Source of the DNA: Oscillospiraceae bacterium | GTDB taxonomy: Bacteria > Bacillota > Clostridia > Saccharofermentanales > Saccharofermentanaceae | Direction: 5' to 3' | Assembly (NCBI GenBank): GCA_902764825.1 | Contig: CACWXL010000021.1 | Coordinates: 1-58,554 of the forward strand | Length of the DNA: 58,554 nt | In this document: positions 8,731 through 16,976 of the stretch, one piece after another | How the letters are laid out: each line of letters begins with the position of its first letter | Position numbering within the stretch: position 1 is the stretch's first letter | Translations under genes and position numbers: made by a program | The notes under the pieces: model-generated | Database searches by the model: none | Told to the model about the DNA's origin: nothing | What the model saw: only the letters and a program-made list of their open reading frames with translations

Positions 8731-8989
8731 CGACGTACTAATTTATTAAAAATCAGTTTTAGTCCGTAATTTTTGAGTTCCAAAATAGATATACACCAGT
8801 CTTTTACGTACTGGTTTTCGAAAACATCTAATTAGTCCGTAAGTTTTGAGGCCGCCAAACAGTCTAAAGCATGATTTCGACGTACTAATTTCTAAAAATC
8901 GCTTATTAGTCCGTAATTTCTGAGCAGTGAAGGCATATTTATCGAAAAAACTACGTACTAAAAACTGATTATCGATTTTTAGTACGTAA
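8731..8989 (-). repeat. repeat locus B: four 39-nt dyads at 73/74/73-nt spacing
   Basis: Units lie at 8731-8769, 8804-8842, 8878-8916 and 8951-8989, with 34, 35 and 34-nt linkers. The total length (259 nt) and spacing pattern are the same as locus A, and the orientation is the same. Units 1-3 end AGTCCGTAA. Unit 4 has CTACGTACTA and AGTACGTAA arms and a perfect 13-bp stem. Unit 2 contains GTTTTCGAAAAC, also found in locus A unit 3. The linker after unit 2 shares GAG...CCAA...TCTAAAGC with the linker of the 44-kb array read in reverse, so linkers are part of the ancestral repeat. The locus ends 23 nt before the next gene. Confidence 0.85.
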
Positions 8990-9012
8990 TAAAGAAAAGC
9001 AGGAGGAACAGG

Positions 9013-9813
9013 ATGAGGAAAACTATAACTTGGTTTGATGATCTTGAGAAAATATCGAATGAAATAGAGAAACGGATAAAAAAGATCAGCAAGCGATTGG
9101 AAAATGTGCCTGAAGGTTCTTTGCGCGTATCGAAGGCACATGGAAAAAAACAATTCTATTACAAGACGGATCAGCATCAGCAATGGAAATACATTCAGCG
9201 CAAAGACCGTCACCTTGCTGAACAGCTCGCCCAGAAAGACTACGACACCAAGCTGCTCAAGGCACTTAAGGCGCAGCAGAAAGCAATAGGAAACTTCATT
9301 GAAGACTACGACCCGGACGCGGCATATAAGGTTTACGACAATCTGAGTGAACCGAGGAAGGAGCTTGTCACGCCGGAGTACCTTAGTGACGAGGAGTTAA
9401 TAAATCAGTTTTTGAGCCAGCCTTACACCAGACTGGGGTTCAACGACGATGACCCGGAATTTTATACGGCGAATGGCGAGCGCGTAAGGTCGAAGTCGGA
9501 GATCCTGATCGCTGATGCGCTGCGGCGGCATGATGTGCCGTACCTTTGTGAATACCCGGTGTATAACAATGGCGTGATATTTGCGGCGCCGGATTTCAAG
9601 TGTCTGAACAAAAGGCTTAGGAAAGTGTACTATTGGGAGCATCTGGGGATGCTGGGCGATCAGGATTACGCTGACCGGAACGTCAAAAAGATGGATAAAT
9701 ACATACTTGCAGATGACTTTGATGAGAACCGGCTGATACTGACATATGAGACTGACAGCCATCCGCTGAACACCAAGGTGATCGAGGCAAAGATCAGGAA
9801 GTATCTGCTGTGA
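9013..9813 (+). CDS. PD-(D/E)XK nuclease-like protein
   Basis: 266 residues with an excellent RBS (AGGAGG) before the ATG. The N-terminal half is highly charged and helical (coiled-coil-like, residues 1-100). The C-terminal half has the layout of a restriction-endonuclease-like core: a Glu in SKSEILIADAL (about E163), then CEYPVY, then APDF (about D194), then YYWEHLG (about E209/H210). Such cores are found in DUF559/Vsr-like nucleases; activity and target are unknown. It follows repeat locus B directly and is codirectional with nothing nearby. Its last ten codons are duplicated just past the stop. It may be a solitary repair or defence nuclease; that is inference. Confidence 0.65.
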   Translation: MRKTITWFDDLEKISNEIEKRIKKISKRLENVPEGSLRVSKAHGKKQFYYKTDQHQQWKYIQRKDRHLAEQLAQKDYDTKLLKALKAQQKAIGNFIEDYDPDAAYKVYDNLSEPRKELVTPEYLSDEELINQFLSQPYTRLGFNDDDPEFYTANGERVRSKSEILIADALRRHDVPYLCEYPVYNNGVIFAAPDFKCLNKRLRKVYYWEHLGMLGDQDYADRNVKKMDKYILADDFDENRLILTYETDSHPLNTKVIEAKIRKYLL

Positions 9814-9841
9814 TCGAGGCAAAGATCAGGAAATATCTGCT
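9778..9841. repeat. 32-bp tandem duplication at the nuclease gene 3' end
   Basis: A 32-nt unit at 9778-9809 is repeated at 9810-9841 with one difference (GAAGTATC versus GAAATATC). The first copy encodes the last residues of the protein. Its junction with the second copy creates the TGA stop at 9811-9813. The second copy ends in an equivalent TGA in the same relative position. Confidence 0.9.
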
Positions 9842-9853
9842 GTGAACACGGCT

Positions 9854-9886
9854 AAAAAAAAGAGGTTGCCCGTTCGGACAACCTCT
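9854..9886 (-). terminator. rho-independent terminator of rpsU
   Basis: On the minus strand AGAGGTTG...CAACCTCT forms a stem with an inner CCG/CGG pairing and is followed by seven T residues. It lies 14 nt beyond the rpsU stop. Confidence 0.85.
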
Positions 9887-9899
9887 CGTTCAAGTCTTA

Positions 9900-10073
9900 T
9901 TAATGCTTTCTCTTACGAGCTGCTTCAGACTTCTTCTTTCTCTTTACAGAAGGCTTCTCGTAATGTTCTCTCTTACGAACTTCTGCAAGAACGCCTGACT
10001 TTGCGCAAGAACGCTTAAATCTGCGAAGTGCACTGTCAAGGGACTCGCCTTCCTTAACTTTAATCTCAGACAT
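9900..10073 (-). CDS. rpsU: 30S ribosomal protein S21
   Basis: 57 residues, the normal length for bS21. The sequence [23 protein letters not shown] and the basic tail [18 protein letters not shown] are diagnostic. S21 binds the small subunit near the anti-Shine-Dalgarno region. The ATG at 10073 has GGGGGGAT upstream; longer in-frame extensions run into the next gene and are not real. It ends in its own terminator. Its neighbours are unrelated in function. Confidence 0.95.
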   Translation of the reverse strand: MSEIKVKEGESLDSALRRFKRSCAKSGVLAEVRKREHYEKPSVKRKKKSEAARKRKH

Positions 10074-10167
10074 CTTTATCCCCCCTCTCTTCGCGTGGAT
10101 TTCAAACTCGGATATTATATAGGACGTCCACAAATAAGTCAAACATCCTGTATAAAACGGCCGGTGA

Positions 10168-11538
10168 TCATTTGCGGATATATACGATATAAGGTTCTGT
10201 TTCCAGTTCGCCAAACTTAAAGATCATGTGGCTGTCAAACTTGTAGACATCATAATCCTGCCCGAATTTCTCGTAATAGCGGAATGTCACGAAGACATCA
10301 GGATATTCCTTAGTAAGCTTGTCATTAGGAACGTTATAGCTCCATATAAAGTATGCCTTGCCACAGGTATCGTTAGTATAGAGAGGTTGGTCGTAATAAG
10401 GCGATAACGCTATTGCATTAAAGCCCTCACGGTCAACAACGGCTCCTTCTCCGGCATAAGGCCTTAAGAATTCCGCGATTTCCTTGGCGGGCGAATAGGC
10501 ATGCTGATGCTCATAATAAACCGAATAGACGCCGGCCGCACATTGAACTGCAAGCAGCATAACCACCATGATGTTGGCAAGAACATTGGCAGGCTTTTCA
10601 AAGGGGCGTTCCGTCTTTTTAAAATCGTCGCGGAAGATCATGAGCAAAGATACCAGGAGGAAAAACAGGTATGTCATGTGCCATTCTCTCTGGTAAACAA
10701 CTGCCATGAAGATGATCAGCGGTGCCGTCATCACCAGAGCCTGAATAAGAACGCGGCGGAAGTAATAGACGAACAATGCAAGCATCAGAGCCAGGAAGAT
10801 GTACCGGAGTGCTATGTTTTCGATATTGAACAACAAGGCATTCGTGGCATTTTTGGAAAGCGAATACTTGTTCAGAGCTGTTGAGCAGTCATCCGGCGGC
10901 AGTGACAGATAAGACATCACGAGGATCACTATGCCCGTTCCGAAAAACGGTAAGAGATACTTTTTATAAGCAGGACCTTCGAACCGTTTCTTCAGCATCA
11001 TGATGAAGTCCCACAACATGAATGAACATGAGATCACAACGCCGAAAGAGCTGGTTAACGCCAGCAGAAACAACGCCAGATGATATCTGACCGGCACATC
11101 AAAACGCTTCCTGTAAAAAAGCACGATCAGCATCATGGCCGGGAAGACCATAGCATACTGCCTTGCAACCACGCTGTTCTGATAAACGACAAAGAATGAG
11201 AACGGCAGCATGATCTTTGACCACAGCGGCGCGTCCGTGAAGAACAGCAGAATAACGCCGATTGCAGAGAACACGAGCGGTATCACGAACATGTGGTCAT
11301 AATCAAGTCCTGCCAGCTGGAACGCTTTGTTTATAAGGTGCCAGGTGGGCAATGTTCCTTCGTATTTTACGGCCTTCAGAAGGTCGATCAGATTATTGTT
11401 GTCGCGTGCGATAAGCCAGCTCTGGGCTTCATCTGCCCATGGCTCGTGATGGAGCCCCGCAAAAACTCCCATGCAGACAAAAGCCGCAAAGACTATTCCG
11501 TAGATTATCCATATTTTCCGGGGCTTTATCTTGTTCAT
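10168..11538 (-). CDS. GT-C-type polytopic membrane protein, putative glycosyltransferase
   Basis: 456 residues with about ten hydrophobic helices and a short C-terminal soluble domain. After the first helix is the sequence [20 protein letters not shown]. An acidic Asp/Glu motif in the first extracytoplasmic loop is the hallmark of lipid-phospho-sugar-dependent GT-C transferases, so transfer of sugar to a surface acceptor is the likely role; the substrate is not known. It is last in an operon with a prepilin-peptidase-like gene and an NAD-dependent epimerase, 6 nt after the latter. A close paralog lies at 37482-38888 with the same motif and the same C-terminal plan (AYSPAKEI...LRPY). No convincing RBS is needed if coupled to the epimerase. 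Confidence 0.75.
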   Translation of the reverse strand: MNKIKPRKIWIIYGIVFAAFVCMGVFAGLHHEPWADEAQSWLIARDNNNLIDLLKAVKYEGTLPTWHLINKAFQLAGLDYDHMFVIPLVFSAIGVILLFFTDAPLWSKIMLPFSFFVVYQNSVVARQYAMVFPAMMLIVLFYRKRFDVPVRYHLALFLLALTSSFGVVISCSFMLWDFIMMLKKRFEGPAYKKYLLPFFGTGIVILVMSYLSLPPDDCSTALNKYSLSKNATNALLFNIENIALRYIFLALMLALFVYYFRRVLIQALVMTAPLIIFMAVVYQREWHMTYLFFLLVSLLMIFRDDFKKTERPFEKPANVLANIMVVMLLAVQCAAGVYSVYYEHQHAYSPAKEIAEFLRPYAGEGAVVDREGFNAIALSPYYDQPLYTNDTCGKAYFIWSYNVPNDKLTKEYPDVFVTFRYYEKFGQDYDVYKFDSHMIFKFGELETEPYIVYIRK

Positions 11539-11544
11539 AAAAGA

Positions 11545-12585
11545 TCAGGAGAAAAACTTCAAAACCCTTATGGCGAAGCCCATGTCAGCTTCCCTGTTGT
11601 GCGCGGATACGTCCTTCCTGTTGTGGATCTCTTCACGGTTCTTGTGATAGAACTCGTAGGATCTTAAGAGCATGTCCTCGTTCTTCATTGTCGGCTCCCA
11701 GCCCAGTTCCCTCTTCAGTTTGCTCGTATCGAAGATGAATGTGGAAGAGATCATGTTGTACTGATATACGCCGAGAGGCGAGATCCCGAGATGATAACAT
11801 GCCTTCATCATGAACTTGGCAAATCTCGGCGGGAAATGCGCGAGCTTCGACTTCGATGTGGAATGATCAACGACATACTGGTAAGTATAGTTAAAGCTCT
11901 TTACGTCATCGGATCCGATATTGAAGACATCGCTCCTGTCATGCCCCAGAGCGAGCTCACATGCACGCGCGAGGTCCTTTGCATAGATAAACTGGTAACG
12001 GTTCTCGCCGTTGCCTACGAGCCAGAGCTTCTTATTGTCATCTACGAATTCATAAAGGATCGCAAGAAGTCCCAGACGGCCCTCATCCATGATGGTGGGG
12101 CACCTGAAGATGATCGCGTTTACCTTGTCCTGCGCGGACATAAGGATCTTCTCGCCTTCAAGCTTGGATCTGCCGTAGATCTCAACGGGAGCAGGCTCCT
12201 CTTCTTCTGTTACGGGATAATCGAAATTCCTTCCCCAGAGGCAGTTGGTCGACGTGAATATGATCTTGCCGACACCGTGCTTTATGCACATGTCAAGGAT
12301 GTTCTGCGTGCCGTCCACATTGGAGCTCCAGAGCTCCTTCATCATCTTGCGTTCATGCGCGAGCATTGCGGCAAGGTGGAAAACAGCGTCGAACTTATAC
12401 TCGGAAAAAATCTTCTCAAGGAGCTCTTTGTCTCTGATATCGCCTTTGATGCTGATGAATCCTTCGTCCTTGTATTCGCTGTTCACAAGATCGATGTTGA
12501 CGAGCTTATGCCCCTTTGATACCAGATAACGCGAAAGTATCTGACCGAAGAAACCCGAACCGCCTGTAACTAAATATGTGCCCAT
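11545..12585 (-). CDS. NAD(P)-dependent nucleotide-sugar epimerase/dehydratase
   Basis: An extended short-chain dehydrogenase of 346 residues. The N-terminal Rossmann motif is TGGSGFFG, then FHLAA, a Ser/Thr (TSTNCLWG) and the catalytic YGRSK. The family acts on nucleotide-sugars such as UDP-glucose/galactose; the exact substrate cannot be read. The ATG at 12585 is preceded by AAGAAGGAC. It sits between the prepilin-peptidase-like gene (23 nt) and the GT-C gene (6 nt), which suggests it makes a sugar donor or intermediate for the membrane transferase. A longer N-terminal extension in frame is not supported. Confidence 0.85.
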   Translation of the reverse strand: MGTYLVTGGSGFFGQILSRYLVSKGHKLVNIDLVNSEYKDEGFISIKGDIRDKELLEKIFSEYKFDAVFHLAAMLAHERKMMKELWSSNVDGTQNILDMCIKHGVGKIIFTSTNCLWGRNFDYPVTEEEEPAPVEIYGRSKLEGEKILMSAQDKVNAIIFRCPTIMDEGRLGLLAILYEFVDDNKKLWLVGNGENRYQFIYAKDLARACELALGHDRSDVFNIGSDDVKSFNYTYQYVVDHSTSKSKLAHFPPRFAKFMMKACYHLGISPLGVYQYNMISSTFIFDTSKLKRELGWEPTMKNEDMLLRSYEFYHKNREEIHNRKDVSAHNREADMGFAIRVLKFFS

Positions 12586-12608
12586 AAACCAAGTCCTTCT
12601 TTGAAGTT

Positions 12609-13394
12609 TTATACGCCTAAGAAAACAAGCAGATCTTTCACAAGAAATGCAGCGACAAAGCCGATCGAGATCGCGGGTGCAAGGGAGAGCTTTCTTTTGC
12701 GGGCTCTGCACACGATCGCGAAAATAATACCCAGCACGACTGCAACGCCCATGGCGATGACCGAGCCCTTAATGCCAAGGAAGATCAAAAGGCACATGGC
12801 AAGCTTTGCCGGGCCGTAGCTTACTTTGGTCTTCAATATCTTACCTGCAATAGCAGTGCCGATAGCGATCAGGAGTCCAGCCGACAACGATGCGATAACG
12901 CCTTCAAATGCAAATCTCTGTATGTCGGGTCTGAAGCCTGCGCTCAAGATCCAGACAACGAGGATCGCTGCAAGGAAACCGCCGGGAATGACGCCCGAAT
13001 CCCAGTCAGCCAGAGACAGGCCCAAAAGGAGCATCTCAAGCGCCAGTGCTGATATGACAGCAGCATCGACGACGCCGTGAAGCGCGAGAGTTACTGCGAA
13101 CAGGACTCCTAAAATTATCTCGAAGATCAGGTCTCTGGGCGGGACCTTCGAACCGCAGTATCTGCACTTTCCTTTGAGCGCGATATATGAGACGATCGGG
13201 AAAAGATCAGCCGTGGATAATTCGTGTCCGCATGTATCGCAGTGGCTGTGGCCTAACATCCAGTCCTCACCGCGGACGACACGCCATGCCGTGCAGGTTA
13301 TGAAGCTTGCAAATACAGCTCCGAACAAAAAAGCCAGAAAGATCAGGTAATAGCCTACAAAAGGTATCTGAAACAACGGGTATGAAAAATCCAA
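12609..13394 (-). CDS. prepilin peptidase-like membrane protein (A24 family), second catalytic Asp motif altered
   Basis: 261 residues with eight or so helices. It starts at a TTG with a strong AAGGAGG site seven bases upstream. The N-terminal domain shows the two CxxC pairs (C52/C55, C77/C80) seen in PilD/ComC. The first active-site region is LADWDSGVIPG (D130 or D132). The expected GxGD motif is replaced by VSYGPAKLA at about 192-199, with no acidic residue. A24 peptidases need both aspartates to cut prepilins, so this protein may be inactive as a protease or do something else. No pilin or type II secretion gene is in the window. First gene of an operon with the epimerase and GT-C gene. Confidence 0.75.
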   Translation of the reverse strand: MDFSYPLFQIPFVGYYLIFLAFLFGAVFASFITCTAWRVVRGEDWMLGHSHCDTCGHELSTADLFPIVSYIALKGKCRYCGSKVPPRDLIFEIILGVLFAVTLALHGVVDAAVISALALEMLLLGLSLADWDSGVIPGGFLAAILVVWILSAGFRPDIQRFAFEGVIASLSAGLLIAIGTAIAGKILKTKVSYGPAKLAMCLLIFLGIKGSVIAMGVAVVLGIIFAIVCRARKRKLSLAPAISIGFVAAFLVKDLLVFLGV

Positions 13395-13520
13395 GATCGG
13401 TAGTCCTCCTTATGTAGACCTCTATTTTTTAATTATAAAGTATTTTCGCGAATTGTGGCGAAAAAGTGTCAAAACTTCTTCGATAAAATTAACAGATGAC
13501 ATTCACAGGAAATAAAAAAC

Positions 13521-13547
13521 GGGCCGTGTAACAATGTTACACAGCCC
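13521..13547 (-). terminator. rho-independent terminator of the GH3 gene
   Basis: On the minus strand GGGC...GTGTAACATTGTTACAC...GCCC forms a long stem followed by GTTTTTTATTT. The centre of the stem is the 15-bp palindrome TGTAACAATGTTACA (13527-13541), which also occurs at 34806-34820 and 55777-55791. Confidence 0.8.
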
Positions 13548-13578
13548 GCAGATATGCTGATCTATTGAATTATCAGGA

Positions 13579-15666
13579 TCATACCTTAAAGGTGAATGCC
13601 TTCTTGCCGGTAAGTCTTTCCGTGAGGCTGTCGGGCTGACCGAAGCCTGCATAGACTGTAACATCACCTGAAGGAGCGACCTTCTCGCCCTTATCGTTAA
13701 CGACTTTGAAGCTCTCGGCAGGGATATTGAATTCAAGCGTGCCTGAAGCGCCTGCTTCGAGAGTGATCCTGCCGAATGCGGCAAGTCTGGTATTCAGAAC
13801 TTCGTTGGGGTCTTCAGCCTTCATGTAGATCTGGATGACTTCAGATGTACTGATGCTGCCGGAATTCGTGACAGAGACCTTTACATTAACTCCGCTGCCC
13901 TTATCGCCTGTGTGATCGACAGAAGTGATGTCCAAATTGCCATATGTAAGGCCGAAGCCGAACGGATAGAGCGGCTCTGTCTCAAGATAACGGTATGTTC
14001 TGCCCTTCATCGAGTAATCCTCAAAGTCAGGAAGATCATTCGTATCCTTGTAGAAAGTAACAGGGAGCTTGCCGGAAGGATTGACCTTACCGAAGAGAAT
14101 GTCACCTATCGACTGACCGCCCCTTGCGCCCGGATACCATGCCTGAAGGATGGCAGAGGACTTGTCATTAAGAACGCTCAAATCCATTGCAGAGCCTGCC
14201 ATTACAACGGTAATGAAGGGCTTGCCTGATGCGATAACGAGATCTATGAGCTTGCGCTGTGTCTTGGGGAACAGGAGATCCGGCTTGTCTCCGGACTTAT
14301 ACATGTTGCCCTGGTCGCCTTCTTCGCCTTCAAGATTCTCGTTAAGGCCGATGACGAGAACGACAAGATCTGATCTGTTCATGACTGCTTTTGCTTCCGC
14401 AAGCCTGTGGTACTCGCGTGACAGAACGTCCGGCTTCGGAGTACTGATGTCGCAGCCTTCGGAATAGAGGATCCTCACGTTCTCTCCTGCGGCGTTCCTG
14501 ATGCCCTCTAAGGCCGTGATGTACTCTGAAGATGTTCCATAGTAGTTTCCGATAAGGCAGGCTCTGGAATCAGCGTTAGGGCCGATTACGGAGATGACCT
14601 GCTTTTTGCTGCCGTCGAGAGGAAGGATGCCGTCGTTCTTAAGGAGAACGATGCTCTCGTCGGATGCTCTTTTCGCGACCGCGAGATTATCCCTTGTCTC
14701 AACATCAAGGTAGTTAAGGCCGTCAAATTCGGTCTCGTCGAACATGCCCAGGATGAATCTTGTGGTAAAGAGCCTTACGGCCGCCCGCCTTATTGTCTCT
14801 TCGGTAATGAGGCCCTGCTTGTAAGCGCTCATAAGGTGGATATATGTGCAGCCGCAGTTAAGGTCGCACCCTTTGTTAAGGGCGAGCGCGGCGCTCTCTT
14901 CGTTGGTCTTTGTTACCTTGTGGTGCTCGTGGAAGTCCCTGATCGCCCAGCAGTCTGAAACGATATGGCCTTCGAATTCCCACTTGTCGCGGATAACGTC
15001 CTGCAGATAGGAGTGACCGCAGCAGGGTTCGCCGTTGGTCCTGTTATAAGCACCCATCACGGACTCGACCTTGGCTTCCTTTACGCATGCCTCGAAAGCG
15101 GGCATGTATGTCTCATAGAGATCCTTATCGCTGCATGTAGCGTTGAACTGGTGCCTTAAAGCCTCAGGTCCTGAGTGGACAACAAAGTGCTTTGCGCAGG
15201 CAGCGGTCTTCATGTATTCGCCGTCGCCCTGAAGTCCTTCGATAAAAGGAATCGCGAGCTTTGAGATAAGGACCGGATCTTCGCCGTATGTCTCCTGGCC
15301 TCTGCCCCACCTGGGGTCACGGAAGAGGTTAACGTTAGGTGACCAGAATGTGAGTCCCTTATAGATGTCACGGTCGCCGTTGGCCTTGTATTCGTTATAT
15401 TTTGCACGGCCTTCGTTGCCGCAGACCTCACCGACTTCGCCCATGAGCTCTGTATCAAAGGTCGCACCAAGACCGATTGCCTGAGGGAAGCTCGTTGCCG
15501 TTCCTGCTCTTGCTACGCCGTGCAGTGTCTCGTTCCACCAGTTGTATTCCGGGATGCCCAAGCGGTCGATCGCAGGAGAATCGTATCTGAGCTGCGAGCA
15601 TGCCTCTTCAATGGTCATCTTACTTACTAATTCTTCAGCTCTTTGCTTTGCTTTTTGTCTGTCCAT
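13579..15666 (-). CDS. glycoside hydrolase family 3 (beta-xylosidase/beta-glucosidase type)
   Basis: 695 residues without a signal peptide, so an intracellular exo-glycosidase releasing sugars from imported oligosaccharides. The two-domain GH3 plan is clear: NWWNETLHGVARAG near residue 42, DPRWGRGQETYGEDP, AKHFVVHSGPE, and the nucleophile Asp in IVSDCWAI (about D238). A C-terminal sandwich domain follows (QAWYPGARGGQSIGDILFG) and a fibronectin-III-like tail. The SDCWAI form is more often seen in xylosidase-like members, but the substrate is not certain. The ATG has GGAGAA upstream. It is divergent from an AraC regulator and has its own terminator. Confidence 0.92.
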   Translation of the reverse strand: MDRQKAKQRAEELVSKMTIEEACSQLRYDSPAIDRLGIPEYNWWNETLHGVARAGTATSFPQAIGLGATFDTELMGEVGEVCGNEGRAKYNEYKANGDRDIYKGLTFWSPNVNLFRDPRWGRGQETYGEDPVLISKLAIPFIEGLQGDGEYMKTAACAKHFVVHSGPEALRHQFNATCSDKDLYETYMPAFEACVKEAKVESVMGAYNRTNGEPCCGHSYLQDVIRDKWEFEGHIVSDCWAIRDFHEHHKVTKTNEESAALALNKGCDLNCGCTYIHLMSAYKQGLITEETIRRAAVRLFTTRFILGMFDETEFDGLNYLDVETRDNLAVAKRASDESIVLLKNDGILPLDGSKKQVISVIGPNADSRACLIGNYYGTSSEYITALEGIRNAAGENVRILYSEGCDISTPKPDVLSREYHRLAEAKAVMNRSDLVVLVIGLNENLEGEEGDQGNMYKSGDKPDLLFPKTQRKLIDLVIASGKPFITVVMAGSAMDLSVLNDKSSAILQAWYPGARGGQSIGDILFGKVNPSGKLPVTFYKDTNDLPDFEDYSMKGRTYRYLETEPLYPFGFGLTYGNLDITSVDHTGDKGSGVNVKVSVTNSGSISTSEVIQIYMKAEDPNEVLNTRLAAFGRITLEAGASGTLEFNIPAESFKVVNDKGEKVAPSGDVTVYAGFGQPDSLTERLTGKKAFTFKV

Positions 15667-15845
15667 AAGCGTTATTCTCCTGTCCGGAAAGTGATAAGTA
15701 AATTTTACAGTATGCAGAATTGATTATGTATCACATTCAGCTTGATATTTTACAGATTTTGCTATTTTTATACCCAAACAGGCTTGAAAATGACTAAATC
15801 AGTATATAAAATTGTAGCATTCACTTTTATTGATGGGGATTAATA

Positions 15846-16772
15846 ATGCAGTTTAACGATAACTCCGTTCCCGGTAAGTATCAGCAGCCTATCGGCAGTT
15901 TTGCCGGCAGGATCGTCAGCAACGACGTTGAAGAAGTTGATTTCATTCCGGGCGCCAACATGCGCATCTGGTATAACAACCGTTCCGAGGACTACCCTGT
16001 CCACAAGCACAGTTGTCTGGAGATCACGATTCCGATCGAGAAATCCTATACCTACATCTTCGATGACAGAACGATAATCCTTAAGGAGAAAGAGATCCTT
16101 ATGGTACCGCCGGACATGCTCCACAAGATCGCGGGAACCAGATCCGGCATCAGATTTATCTATCTGTTTAATATCGATTTTTTGCAGGGGCTCTTCGATT
16201 ACGATGAGTTCAGAAAGATAATCAAGGAACCTCTTCTCATTACTCCCGAGACACATCCGGAAGTATACAGCCTCATCTTCGAGAGATTCATGGAGATCAA
16301 CGATCTCTACTTCTTCTACTCGACTACTGTAAAAGAGATGTCCATTTACAGCAAGCTGATGGATGTATTCGGAATGCTCATGAAGAAGGATTATTCCGAC
16401 AGCCTCGTTGTCGTCCAGAACGACAAGCAGCGCGAAGTCTACATCAAGTTCAAGTCACTTGCCGAATGGCTCGCAATGCACAGCTCAGAGAACGTCTCAA
16501 TGGATGAGGCCGCTACTCACGTCGGTTATTCGAAGTTCCACTTCGCACGCCTCTTCAAGGAATATACCGGCATGACTTTCAACGACTATCAGACGACATT
16601 AAAACTTAAGGAAGTCGAAAGGCAGCTCACCGATACCGATCTTCAGATCAGTGATATCGCGATGTCCTGCGGATTCAACAACCTGACTTCATTAAGCCGC
16701 TGCTTCAAGAAGCAGTACGGGTGCTCACCCTCACAGTTCAGGAACAGGATGAGACGGTTAAAGAAGAAATAA
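15846..16772 (+). CDS. AraC-family transcriptional regulator
   Basis: 308 residues. The N-terminal half is a cupin sugar-sensing domain (YPVHKHSCLEITIPI, MVPPDMLHKIAG). The C-terminal 100 residues hold two helix-turn-helix motifs (VSMDEAATHVGYSKFHFARLFKEYTG and ISDIAMSCGFNNLTSLSRCFKKQYGCSPSQFR). It reads away from the GH3 gene and lies next to the sugar ABC importer, so it probably activates one or both in response to an oligosaccharide. The shared 180-bp intergenic region would carry its operator. The RBS (GGGGATTAATA) is modest. Confidence 0.9.
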   Translation: MQFNDNSVPGKYQQPIGSFAGRIVSNDVEEVDFIPGANMRIWYNNRSEDYPVHKHSCLEITIPIEKSYTYIFDDRTIILKEKEILMVPPDMLHKIAGTRSGIRFIYLFNIDFLQGLFDYDEFRKIIKEPLLITPETHPEVYSLIFERFMEINDLYFFYSTTVKEMSIYSKLMDVFGMLMKKDYSDSLVVVQNDKQREVYIKFKSLAEWLAMHSSENVSMDEAATHVGYSKFHFARLFKEYTGMTFNDYQTTLKLKEVERQLTDTDLQISDIAMSCGFNNLTSLSRCFKKQYGCSPSQFRNRMRRLKKK

Positions 16773-16799
16773 AAGTGCTCCTTCACTTTTATCGGATAA

Positions 16800-16842
16800 G
16801 GGTCGGTACATCTCCTCGAGTACCGGCTCTTTTTTTTGCCTG
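16800..16842 (+). terminator. terminator of the araC-family gene
   Basis: GTCGGTAC and GTACCGGC form an 8-bp stem with one wobble pair and are followed by CTC and eight T residues, 30 nt past the stop. Confidence 0.8.
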
Positions 16843-16875
16843 TACCCTTTTTCGCGCGCCCGAAAAAACTGACAT

Positions 16876-16917
16876 AAAAAACTGCGTCTTTGGGGAGGCA
16901 ATGTCCAAAGACGCAGT
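16876..16917 (-). terminator. terminator of the sugar ABC operon
   Basis: On the minus strand ACTGCGTCTTTGG and CCAAAGACGCAGT form a perfect 13-bp stem followed by TTTTTA. It lies 60 nt beyond the last permease stop. Confidence 0.85.
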
Positions 16918-16976
16918 GTGTTGTTTTGTAAATTGTTTAGCCGAGACTTAAACCTACTATATAAGCGAAGTAAGTA

